From Pseudoselenomonas ruminantium (lineage in GTDB: Bacteria; Bacillota; Negativicutes; Selenomonadales; Selenomonadaceae): a stretch of 64,000 nucleotides of DNA. The stretch spans positions 1 to 64,000 of the forward strand of contig SVBX01000014.1 of assembly GCA_015058655.1 (NCBI GenBank), given 5' to 3'. Position numbers and translations under genes: made by a program. Positions 24,870 through 32,119 of this stretch are shown one piece after another. Position 1 is the stretch's first letter, and each line of letters starts with the position of its first letter. Below the pieces are notes generated by a model. It searched no databases. It saw nothing but the letters and a program-made list of their open reading frames with translations, and had not been told where the DNA came from.

Positions 24870-25295
24870 ATGAAAGATTTATATATTTTTCCCGCCGTGT
24901 TTCATTCGGCAGAAGATGGCATATCTATTACTTTCCCCGACCTCCCAGGGTGCCTGCCATGTGCCCAGACCATGGAGGAAGCATTTGCTAATGCCAAAGA
25001 GGCTCTGCAGTTGCATGTTTTTGGCATGGAGGAAGATGGAGAGGATATACCTATTCCTTCCCAGGTGGCTGCTATTTCTCTAAAAAAAGGTGAGTCTCTG
25101 GCTATGATTGAAGCCTGGATGCCACCGTTTAGAGAGAAAATGTCCAATAAGTCAACCAGTAAGACAGTTACAATTCCCCGCTGGCTGGATGTGATAGCGA
25201 AGCGAGAGAAAGTTAACTATTCTCACATCTTTCAAGAAGCATTGAAATCCTATCTGGGAGTAACTGACAACCCAGCATCCCATATACATGCATAA
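24870..25295 (+). CDS. HicB-family antitoxin-like protein without a HicA partner
   Basis: The ATG at 24870 is preferred over 24834 because GGAGG lies five bases before it. The roughly 141-residue protein has the HicB partial RNase H fold (YIFPAVFHSAEDGISITFPD, PGCLPCAQTMEEAFANAKEAL) and a C-terminal ribbon-helix-helix-like segment (KTVTIPRWLDVIAKREKVNYSHIFQEAL, quoted only by its first part KTVTIPRWL). HicB normally neutralises the mRNA-cleaving HicA toxin encoded directly upstream; the 250 bases before this gene contain no such ORF. AT-rich sequence upstream may hold its promoter (TTAGAAT near 24800). It ends exactly where the broken hook-gene tail begins. Confidence 0.82.
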   Translation: MKDLYIFPAVFHSAEDGISITFPDLPGCLPCAQTMEEAFANAKEALQLHVFGMEEDGEDIPIPSQVAAISLKKGESLAMIEAWMPPFREKMSNKSTSKTVTIPRWLDVIAKREKVNYSHIFQEALKSYLGVTDNPASHIHA

Positions 25296-25297
25296 TC

Positions 25298-25381
25298 TCC
25301 CAGCGTGGCTTCCAGGTAGGCTCCAAGATCATCACCGTAGGTGACGAGATGCTGGAGACTGTCATCAATATGAAGAGATAA
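25298..25381 (+). pseudogene. flgE': Truncated 3' end of a second hook gene (flgE remnant)
   Basis: From 25298 the plus strand reads SQRGFQVGSKIITVGDEMLE and on to TVINMKR-stop, almost identical to the end of the intact minus-strand hook gene (TQRGFQSNSKIITVGDEMLE). By eye about nine of 83 bases differ. Nothing of the rest of the gene remains in this frame; the sequence immediately upstream belongs to the HicB gene. Even the following terminator resembles that behind the intact gene. It is therefore a remnant left by a rearrangement or insertion. Confidence 0.88.
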
Positions 25382-25391
25382 TTTCATAGGC

Positions 25392-25426
25392 AAAAACAGG
25401 GAGCAGACTGCGGGCCTGCTCCCTTG
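25392..25426. terminator. Terminator behind the hook-gene remnant
   Basis: AAAAACAGGGAGCAG pairs with CTGCTCCCTTGCTG; the stem matches the start of the terminator at 22586. It may also serve the minus-strand Crp gene. Confidence 0.8.
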
Positions 25427-25442
25427 CTGTTTCTCGTGATTT

Positions 25443-26096
25443 CTATTTTTCCTCGTTCAGCAGGCGCCTGAGTTTTTCCTGTTGGTCGCGGTTCAGGGTG
25501 ATCTTGCCGTGGAGCAGGGCCAGGTCGCCGTCATCGCGCATCTTGGTGACGCAGCGGTTGACAGTCTTCACGCTGGTGCCTATGTCGTCTGCTATCTGCT
25601 GGCGGCTGGTGTGGAGGATGAAGAGGTCGGTCTCGATGTCTCCCAGGCGCTTGGCCAGGTATTCTTCGAAGCGTTCCTGGCTGGGCTGGAACTTGACCCG
25701 GCCTGCTTCGTTGGAGGTGGGGTACATCTTGGAGGCTAAGAGCTGCGCTACGGCTACGGCGAAGTCGTTGTCGACGCGCATCCAGTGCATGAAAGTCTCG
25801 GCGCTCATGGAGAGCACCTGGCACTCGGTGATGGCTTCGTTGGTGGCGGCGAAGTGCTCCTGTCCTGCCAGCACCTCCAAATCTCCCATGAGGTCGGGCA
25901 CTTCCAGTGAAGCAAAGGTGTAGCGCTGGCCGCTTTCGAATTCGTTGCTGACCCGCAGCTTTCCCGCCATGAGAAGATACACATGGTCAGCCTTGTCGCC
26001 TTTTCGCACTACGATTTCCCCGGGCTGGAAGGTGCGGCGTATGGTTTGCTGACGGATGGTGTCCGGCATATGGTCAAGCATATAATCTAGTTTCAT
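25443..26096 (-). CDS. Crp/Fnr-family transcriptional regulator
   Basis: The 217-residue protein has an N-terminal cyclic-nucleotide-binding-like beta-roll (FQPGEIVVRKGDKADHVYLL, MAGKLRVSNEFESGQ, MGDLEVLAGQEHFA), a long dimer helix, and a C-terminal winged helix (HTSRQQIADDIGTSVKTVNR). The beta-roll lacks an obvious cAMP-binding phosphate cassette and no cysteine cluster for an iron-sulfur cluster is present, so the signal is unknown. The gene is divergent from the purine permease gene across a 215-base region and may control it; this is only a positional inference. Confidence 0.88.
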   Translation of the reverse strand: MKLDYMLDHMPDTIRQQTIRRTFQPGEIVVRKGDKADHVYLLMAGKLRVSNEFESGQRYTFASLEVPDLMGDLEVLAGQEHFAATNEAITECQVLSMSAETFMHWMRVDNDFAVAVAQLLASKMYPTSNEAGRVKFQPSQERFEEYLAKRLGDIETDLFILHTSRQQIADDIGTSVKTVNRCVTKMRDDGDLALLHGKITLNRDQQEKLRRLLNEEK

Positions 26097-26193
26097 AGAT
26101 ATAGTCCTTTCAGTTAATCAACTCTACAAGAGAATTATACCATATTGCTGTACTTTGTAAAACATATCTGAATATTTAATTTTGAATGTAATT

Positions 26194-26296
26194 GGGACAT
26201 TTGCGGACGGGTGTCCTTTTTTTATGGACGTCAAAGATATAAAATAAGGGCGAAATAGGTTGAGAAGCCGAAAAGTTCGGCAGTATATATTTTTTT
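26194..26296 (+). promoter_or_regulatory. Two terminator-like hairpins in the permease leader
   Basis: GGACATTTGCGGACGGGTGTCC followed by seven T (26194-26223), and GCCGAAAAGTTCGGC followed by AGTATATATTTTTTT (26267-26296), both lie upstream of the permease ribosome-binding site. Two terminators directly before a start codon suggest attenuation. I could not match a purine riboswitch aptamer in the leader. Confidence 0.55.
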
Positions 26297-26311
26297 AAGG
26301 AGGCAGCAGCC

Positions 26312-27592
26312 ATGGACAAGCTCTTCGGTGGAGCGCTGAAGGACAGGAAGATTTTGCAGAGGGAAATACTGGCAGGCGTCACCGCCTTTTTCGCCATTTC
26401 CTACATCATCATCGTCAACCCCTTGATTCTTTCCGATGCGGGGATTCCCGTGGGGATGAGCGTCTTTGCAACTATTTTTTCTTCGGTGATTGGCTGCCTC
26501 ATCATGGCTTTCGTGGCTGATGCGCCCATTGTCCTGACCCCTGGTATGGGCATCAACGCTTTCTTCACCTATACGGTGTGCGCCCATATGGGCCTTAGCT
26601 GGCAGGAGGCCATTGCCATTTCCCTGGTGTCCGGCCTGATTTTTGCCTATGTGGCCTGCACCAAGTGGGCAGGGCGCCTGTCAGCGGCGGTTTCTCCTTC
26701 CATCAAGTGCGCCATCACCGCAGGCATAGGCCTGTTTTTGGTGGAGATTGGCCTGGAGAAGGCGGAGCTTATCCGCCGGGGCAGCAATTCCATCATCGAG
26801 TTGGGCAGCCTTACCAATCCTGTAGCCTTGCTGGCTATCTTCGGCCTGGTGCTGAGCCTGGCCCTGCACCTCAGGAATGTCATGGGCAGCTTCTTCGTCG
26901 CCATCATCATCACCAGCGCTGTTGGCAATCTGCTGGGGGTCGGCATTGGTGAGCCGCTGGATATCAGCCTGGCTGGTCTGGCAAATTACCCTTCCATGCT
27001 GTTTCAGGCAGACTTCAGCCATATCCTCTCCATTCCTTTCTTACTGTCTGTGTTCTCCATGTCCATGATCATGATTTTCGAGACCATGGGTCTCCTGCAG
27101 GGGATTTTGCCGGAGCAGGAGAAATTTGGCAGGACTTATAAGGGCTCTGCCTTCACTACGCTGCTGTCAAGCATTCTGGGCACCAGCCCCACTGTGGCAG
27201 CTGCAGAGAGCGCCGCAGGCATTGCCAGCGGTGGCCGCACCGGCCTGATGGCCTTGGTTTCCGCAGCGCTCTTCGGGCTTTCCCTGTTCTTCATTCCCTT
27301 CCTTTCCTATGTGCCCCAGGCTGCCATTGCGCCGGTCATCATCATCACCGGCGCCATGATGATGCAGCAGCTGCAGTTCGTGAACCTGCAGGATTTTGCC
27401 GAGTGGTTCCCGGCTTTCCTCATCGTGGTGCTGATTCCCCTGTCCGGCAGCATCTCCACCGGCCTGGCTTTTGGCTTTACCGCCTATCCCCTGCTGAAGT
27501 GGATGGATGGCAGCCGCAGGGAGGTTTCCGCCCTGGCCTTCGGGCTGGGCTTCTTGTTCCTGCTGGACTTGGTGTTCCAGGCAAGTTTCTAA
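26312..27592 (+). CDS. NCS2-family purine (adenine/guanine/hypoxanthine) permease, AzgA-like
   Basis: The 426-residue membrane protein shows the AzgA-type signatures: EILAGVTAFFAISYIIIVNP at the N terminus, LTPGMGINAFFTYTVC, SPTVAAAESAAGIASGGRTG and FVNLQDFAEWFPAFL. The family imports adenine, guanine or hypoxanthine by proton symport. AAGGAGG lies eight bases before the ATG. Two terminator-like hairpins in the leader suggest RNA-level control. Confidence 0.9.
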   Translation: MDKLFGGALKDRKILQREILAGVTAFFAISYIIIVNPLILSDAGIPVGMSVFATIFSSVIGCLIMAFVADAPIVLTPGMGINAFFTYTVCAHMGLSWQEAIAISLVSGLIFAYVACTKWAGRLSAAVSPSIKCAITAGIGLFLVEIGLEKAELIRRGSNSIIELGSLTNPVALLAIFGLVLSLALHLRNVMGSFFVAIIITSAVGNLLGVGIGEPLDISLAGLANYPSMLFQADFSHILSIPFLLSVFSMSMIMIFETMGLLQGILPEQEKFGRTYKGSAFTTLLSSILGTSPTVAAAESAAGIASGGRTGLMALVSAALFGLSLFFIPFLSYVPQAAIAPVIIITGAMMMQQLQFVNLQDFAEWFPAFLIVVLIPLSGSISTGLAFGFTAYPLLKWMDGSRREVSALAFGLGFLFLLDLVFQASF

Positions 27593-27620
27593 GGATTTCT
27601 CTCCAAAATCTTCACATATG

Positions 27621-27659
27621 AAAAAACCTCGCGACTTATGCAGCGCGAGGTTTTGTTTT
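27621..27659. terminator. Bidirectional terminator
   Basis: AAAAAACCTCGCG and CGCGAGGTTTTGTTTT form the stem between the convergent purine permease and DUF441 genes. Confidence 0.9.
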
Positions 27660-28113
27660 ATTGGAAGCGGCTGAGGATCTGCAGGGCGAAGTAGGTGACG
27701 CCCCCTGCGATCAGCGGGCCTACGGCTACGCCGTGGAAGAAGATGACTCCTGCCATGGTGCCGATGATGAGGGCAGGGATCACATCGGGGCTGTTTTTCA
27801 AGAGGTCAACCCCGCTGCCGCCGGCCAGAGCCGCCAGCAATCCCGCTATGATGGCGATGATGCCAGCGTGGGTGCGAAAGGCATCTATCATGGTATTGAT
27901 GGTGATGGTGCCATTGGCTATGGGCACCAGTATGGCGGCGGTGAGGATGATGATGCCCCAGTTGATGCCCTGGGTGCCCAAGGCGTTCAAGGCAGTGGTG
28001 AGACCCAAGACTTTCAGAGCCAGCACGATGCCTGCTGCGTAGACCACGGTCATATTGTGGCCCAGGTAGCTCAGCAGCAGGACAGCGATGATGGTGATAT
28101 ATTCCATGTACAA
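27658..28113 (-). CDS. DUF441 (UPF0756, YeaL-like) membrane protein
   Basis: The 151-residue protein has about four membrane helices and matches the DUF441 family: LLLSYLGHNMTVVYAAGIVL, GTQGINWGIIILTAAILVPI, AGLLAALAGGSGVDLLK and VIPALIIGTMAGVIFFHGVA. Its function is unknown. A TTG start at 28113 lies seven bases after GGGAGGT; the ATG at 28107 is also possible with longer spacing. Confidence 0.88.
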   Translation of the reverse strand: MYMEYITIIAVLLLSYLGHNMTVVYAAGIVLALKVLGLTTALNALGTQGINWGIIILTAAILVPIANGTITINTMIDAFRTHAGIIAIIAGLLAALAGGSGVDLLKNSPDVIPALIIGTMAGVIFFHGVAVGPLIAGGVTYFALQILSRFQ

Positions 28114-28271
28114 TTCAATTACCTCCCTTGGATTCCTGACGATTAATATTGTATCATATTTTCGTAGAAACTTATTGCAAACCTTGGAAGTAAAATGGAG
28201 GAACTTTGGCCTGCCTTGGCGAATGAAGAAGTGAGGAAGTTCAGCTCTTTTTTGCGGAAGTAGGCGAGACG

Positions 28272-29981
28272 ATGGACAATAAACAGGTAATGCTTATTGT
28301 GGATGATGTGAACATCAACCGCACCGTGTTGGCGCAATTTTTCCATGACGATTACCGTATCGTGGAGGCGGAGAACGGCAAGGAAGCCTTGGCGATGCTG
28401 GAACAGGAAGCGGCTCATATTGTCCTGGTTGATTTGATGATGCCAGTGATGGATGGGCTGGAGTTTATGAGCATCCTGAAGAACAACGACCAGTACAAGG
28501 GGCTGCCGGTGGTGGCCATGACCACCAACAATGATTTGGATGGGCAGACCTGGGCGGTGGAGCTAGGGGCGGCAGATTTCATTACCAAGCCTTTCAATCC
28601 CGCTGTGGTGCGCTGCCGGGTGAAGAATGTCATCGGCTCGGCAGAAAACGAGTGGCGGCGGGTGGCCCAGCTGGCTTCTGACAAGCAGCTGGCAGAGGTA
28701 GTGAGCTTCGTGGACAATGACAGCCTGACGGGACTCTTCAACCGGGAGTCCTTTTATAGGAAGGCTTCGAGGCTCATCCGTGACAATCCTGATGTCGAGT
28801 ATGAGATCATGTATCTGGATGTCTACAGCTTCAAGGTCATCAACGACCTTTTCACCATGGAGACGGGCAACTTGGTGCTGAAGACTGCTGCTTACTATTT
28901 CAATGTTCTTACCAGCAACGGCGGCATTTGCGGACGGGTGGAGTCCGACCACTTTGTCCTCTGCGTTCCCCGGGGACAGGTGCGCATCGAGCATTTGCTG
29001 GAAGGCATTGACAGCACGATGCTGTCTTTGGGAATCAGCCACAATATCGTTTTTTATGCGGGCATTTATGATGTGGAGAACACCTATATGCCTTTGGAGC
29101 AGATGTGCGACAGGGCCCGCCTGGCCATGAATACGGTGAAGGGGAGCAAGCTGCACCGCTATGCGTACTATGACGAGAAGATGAGACAGCTCATGCTGGA
29201 AGAGCAGATGATCGTGCGGGATATGGAGTTTGCCCTGCAGGAGAAGCAGTTCAGCGTCTATCTCCAGCCGGTCTACGACGCTGAGACAGGAAAAATTGCC
29301 AGTGCCGAGGCTCTGGTGCGCTGGCAGCATCCTTCCCAGGGGATTATCTCTCCGGGAAAGTTCATACCTGTCTTTGAGCGCAACGGCTTCATCGTACGGC
29401 TGGATCGCTATGTCTGGGAGATGGTCTGCGAATTCATGGCAGAGCTGAGGGAGGCTACGGGATTCTTGCTGCCGGTTTCCGTCAATGTTTCCCGGCTGAA
29501 CCTTTACAATCTCGATTTGCTGGATTTCCTCATGGGCCTTATAAGGAAGTATGATCTTTCTCCCGAATATCTCCATCTGGAGATAACGGAGGCAGCTTAC
29601 ACACAGGACTCCCACCAGCTGATCGAGGAAGTGGAGATGTTCCGCCAAAATGGCTTCAAGGTTTCCTTGGATGACTATGGCAAGGGATATTCCCCTCTGA
29701 GCATGCTCAAGGAGCTGCCGATGGATACGCTGAAAGTGGACATAGGCTTCATGAAGCGCGGTGATAAGGCTGCCCGAGGCGCCCGCATCATGGAAGGCGT
29801 GGTGGAGATGGCCAGGGAATTGGGCCTGGATGTGATTATCGAAGGGGTAGAAACCAAGGAAGACAGAGCCTTTGTCACCAAGATGGGGGCAAGGCTGATC
29901 CAGGGGTATTTCTACGCCAAGCCCATGCCCCGCGAGGCTTTTGTGGAGCTTTGCGCCAAGAACTTCATGGAAGACAAGTAG
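28272..29981 (+). CDS. Response regulator with REC, degenerate GGDEF and EAL domains
   Basis: The 569-residue protein opens with a receiver domain (IVDDVNINRTVLAQFF; phospho-acceptor D54 in LVDLMMPVMDG; K in TKPFNP). The GGDEF domain (about 150-300) has ESDHF in place of GGDEF, so cyclase activity is unlikely. The EAL domain (about 320-565) keeps EALVRW, NVSRLN, LEITE, LDDYGKGYS and EGVET, consistent with an active c-di-GMP phosphodiesterase. It would lower c-di-GMP in response to phosphorylation. No cognate kinase is adjacent. The ribosome-binding site is weak (GGCGAGA). The HAD gene follows after one base. Confidence 0.9.
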   Translation: MDNKQVMLIVDDVNINRTVLAQFFHDDYRIVEAENGKEALAMLEQEAAHIVLVDLMMPVMDGLEFMSILKNNDQYKGLPVVAMTTNNDLDGQTWAVELGAADFITKPFNPAVVRCRVKNVIGSAENEWRRVAQLASDKQLAEVVSFVDNDSLTGLFNRESFYRKASRLIRDNPDVEYEIMYLDVYSFKVINDLFTMETGNLVLKTAAYYFNVLTSNGGICGRVESDHFVLCVPRGQVRIEHLLEGIDSTMLSLGISHNIVFYAGIYDVENTYMPLEQMCDRARLAMNTVKGSKLHRYAYYDEKMRQLMLEEQMIVRDMEFALQEKQFSVYLQPVYDAETGKIASAEALVRWQHPSQGIISPGKFIPVFERNGFIVRLDRYVWEMVCEFMAELREATGFLLPVSVNVSRLNLYNLDLLDFLMGLIRKYDLSPEYLHLEITEAAYTQDSHQLIEEVEMFRQNGFKVSLDDYGKGYSPLSMLKELPMDTLKVDIGFMKRGDKAARGARIMEGVVEMARELGLDVIIEGVETKEDRAFVTKMGARLIQGYFYAKPMPREAFVELCAKNFMEDK

Positions 29982-29982
29982 A

Positions 29983-30675
29983 ATGGTAGTGGTGAAAAAA
30001 TTGAGCGAAAAAAAATTGCAAGCTTTTATTTTCGATATGGATGGGGTCATCATTGACAGCGAGCCTATCCACAGCCGGGTGAAGATGGATACTTTCCGTC
30101 ATTTTGGCATTGAGTTTGATGAGGCGCGGCTTTCCGATTACATGGGGGGCACCAGCGGGCTGATCTTTCGCGATGTGGTAGCGGAAAGCGGCCGCAGCGA
30201 TATCACCCCGGAAATGTTGATCGACTACAAGCATCAGCATTATCTGGAGGTGCTGCACAGCGGCGGCATCGGCCCGGTGGAGGGAACCAGGGAACTTATC
30301 CGGGCCCTCCATGAAGCAGGCGTCCCTCTGGGGCTGGCTACTTCTTCACACCCGCCGGTGATGAATACTATATTGGATAATTTTGATATCCGCAAGTACT
30401 TCACTTCTGTCATTTCCGGGGGAGAGCTGCCTGAGAGCAAGCCGAACCCTGCCATCTATCTGATTTCTGCGGAGCGCCTGGGGGCAAAGCCTGAGCGTTG
30501 CTGCGTGCTGGAGGATACCACCAACGGCATCCTGGCAGCCAAGCGGGCGGGGATGTACTGCATCGCCTTCCACAATCCCAACTCCGGAAAGCAGGATCTT
30601 TCCCTGGCTGACAGGGTAGTGGAGAGCATTGGGGAGATAAAGGTGCCGGAGCTTCTGGCGCAGTTTGCAACTTGA
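29983..30675 (+). CDS. HAD-family hydrolase, beta-phosphoglucomutase-like
   Basis: The start is taken at ATG 29983, one base after the stop of the EAL gene; the ORF-track start inside that gene is less likely. The roughly 230-residue protein has HAD motif I FIFDMDGVIIDSEP, motif II in LATSSH, motif III lysine in ELPESKPNPAIY and motif IV CCVLEDTTNGILAAK. The four-helix cap (SRVKMDTFRHFGIEF) is of subclass I. Likely substrates are small phosphorylated sugars or metabolites. It is probably co-transcribed with the EAL gene. Confidence 0.9.
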   Translation: MVVVKKLSEKKLQAFIFDMDGVIIDSEPIHSRVKMDTFRHFGIEFDEARLSDYMGGTSGLIFRDVVAESGRSDITPEMLIDYKHQHYLEVLHSGGIGPVEGTRELIRALHEAGVPLGLATSSHPPVMNTILDNFDIRKYFTSVISGGELPESKPNPAIYLISAERLGAKPERCCVLEDTTNGILAAKRAGMYCIAFHNPNSGKQDLSLADRVVESIGEIKVPELLAQFAT

Positions 30676-30720
30676 CTTGAAGTGATGGGATAGCTAGAAT
30701 ATGGAACGGGGGTAACCGTA

Positions 30721-31047
30721 GTGGACAATCTGGAAAAGAAATTCACAGTTTGGCTTCTGACTCGCAAGTTCGCCCGCAATCTGGAAGAGGCTAATGCTTT
30801 TGCCAAGGCTGTCATCGAAGGCAGCTGCAACGAGGAACTCGCGGAACAGATGGCTGAGGCCAATCGCACCAATACGGATGTGCTGATGGAGGTAGGCAAG
30901 GTAACCCCGGAGAAGATGGTGCCATATATGGAAGGGAAATTGCAGTTTGCCCAAAAGTGCATTACTTTTTGGGAAGAGCATGTGAAGGATACCAATGCCA
31001 TCTTCTTCCGTCGCAAGTATGAGGAAAATTACGGAACTTACGAATAA
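30721..31047 (+). CDS. Unknown 108-residue helical protein
   Basis: This is a cytoplasmic, charged protein with no membrane segment and no motif I recognise (MDNLEKKFTVWLLTRKFARN; ANRTNTDVLMEVGKVTPEKM; ends RRKYEENYGTYE). Predicted content is almost entirely helical. The GTG start is preceded by GGGGGT. It lies 46 bases after the HAD gene and 20 before walJ, so it is probably co-transcribed with walJ. Codon use resembles its neighbours, which supports a real gene. Confidence 0.65.
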   Translation: MDNLEKKFTVWLLTRKFARNLEEANAFAKAVIEGSCNEELAEQMAEANRTNTDVLMEVGKVTPEKMVPYMEGKLQFAQKCITFWEEHVKDTNAIFFRRKYEENYGTYE

Positions 31048-31067
31048 GAATAAGAAGGGAAGATTTG

Positions 31068-31850
31068 ATGCAGGTAGTGGTCTTGGCAAGTGGCAGCAAG
31101 GGCAATGCGGCGCTGGTGGAAATGGATGGGACGAAGCTCCTCATAGATGCGGGCATCAGCGCTACCCGCATCAAGAAGGCGTTGGCCTTGCGCGGGCTGG
31201 CGCCGGAGGAGCTTTCGGGCATCCTGGTTACCCATGAGCATCGGGATCATATTGCCGGACTCACTACCTTATCCAAGTGGTATCACTTGCCAATTTTCGG
31301 GCGGCGGGACACCCTCGCCGCTCTTTCTTGTGCTGTGAAAGTGCCGGAACAGCTGCTGCATCCTGTTGAGGCGGCCTTCCCTTTGGATGGCGTGAAGGTG
31401 GAGGGCTTTTCCACTTCCCACGATGCGGCAGACCCGACAGGCTGGCGCATCACGGGCAGTGAGCGCTTCGTGCTGGCTACGGATTTGGGCTTTGTCACGA
31501 GTTCGGTGCAGGAGGCTCTGGAGGGGGCGGACATCCTCATGCTGGAGGCCAACTATGACCAGGGTATGCTGGAAAAGGGCCCTTATCCCTGGCATCTCAA
31601 GCGGCGCATCATGTCCAACAGGGGGCATCTTTCCAACAGCGATGCAGCCTGGGCGCTGGCAAGGCTCAAGCGCCGTCCGGGACAGGTGATACTGGCGCAT
31701 TTGTCAGAGGAAAACAACCGGCCCGGGATAGCGGAGGAAACCGTGAGGAAAATACTGCACCGCCAGGGGATGGAAGTGCCCCTGGCTGTGGCCAGCCAGA
31801 CAGAGCCGCTGGCTCTCGCCACTGACAGCTATATGTATCAGTGTTCATAA
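31068..31850 (+). CDS. walJ: WalJ/YycJ-type MBL-fold hydrolase
   Basis: The roughly 260-residue metallo-beta-lactamase fold protein starts VVVLASGSKGNAALVEMDG and carries the metal-binding THEHRDHIAGL, SHDAADPTGWRI, ATDLGF and HLSEENNRP motifs characteristic of YycJ. The family is a nuclease-like member of the MBL superfamily linked to cell-wall and DNA-repair phenotypes. In many Firmicutes it lies in the walRKHIJ-htrA-rlmH cluster; here walJ, htrA and rlmH remain together but the kinase and regulator are not in the window. The start is ATG 31068, with GAAGGGAAG upstream. Confidence 0.9.
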   Translation: MQVVVLASGSKGNAALVEMDGTKLLIDAGISATRIKKALALRGLAPEELSGILVTHEHRDHIAGLTTLSKWYHLPIFGRRDTLAALSCAVKVPEQLLHPVEAAFPLDGVKVEGFSTSHDAADPTGWRITGSERFVLATDLGFVTSSVQEALEGADILMLEANYDQGMLEKGPYPWHLKRRIMSNRGHLSNSDAAWALARLKRRPGQVILAHLSEENNRPGIAEETVRKILHRQGMEVPLAVASQTEPLALATDSYMYQCS

Positions 31851-31911
31851 AAGTTGATTCTTGCATTTATTTTTCAGAAATTAGATTTAAGATACAGGCA
31901 GGAAATTTGAT

Positions 31912-32071
31912 AAGGAACTGGCAAGAAATAAATTGAGCATAATGCGAAGGATTAGTTTGGCTAGACAAGGCGGAGGAAGGAGGCATAGCGGTGCTATGTC
32001 GACTGACGACAACGCAGTATAGACGAACTAAGACAAGCAGAATGCTTAATTTATTTCTGAACAGTTCCTAA
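31912..32071 (+). repeat. Family B palindromic element, copy 1
   Basis: The element of about 160 bp is bounded by AAGGAACTGGCAAGAAATAA and TTATTTCTGAACAGTTCCTAA. Its two halves are imperfectly complementary throughout and meet at CATAGC-GGT-GCTATG. By eye it is identical to the copies at 40046 (inverted) and 62015. It lies 49 bases upstream of the htrA start codon and separates walJ from htrA. Confidence 0.88.
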
Positions 32072-32119
32072 GATAAACTATGTCGCTTTCCTGACAATAT
32101 ACAAAGTGGAGGGATTATC

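Noticed and set aside
26194-26296. Purine riboswitch before the purine permease gene
   Set aside because: The conserved loop and junction sequences of the purine aptamer could not be found in the leader; only terminator-like hairpins were visible.
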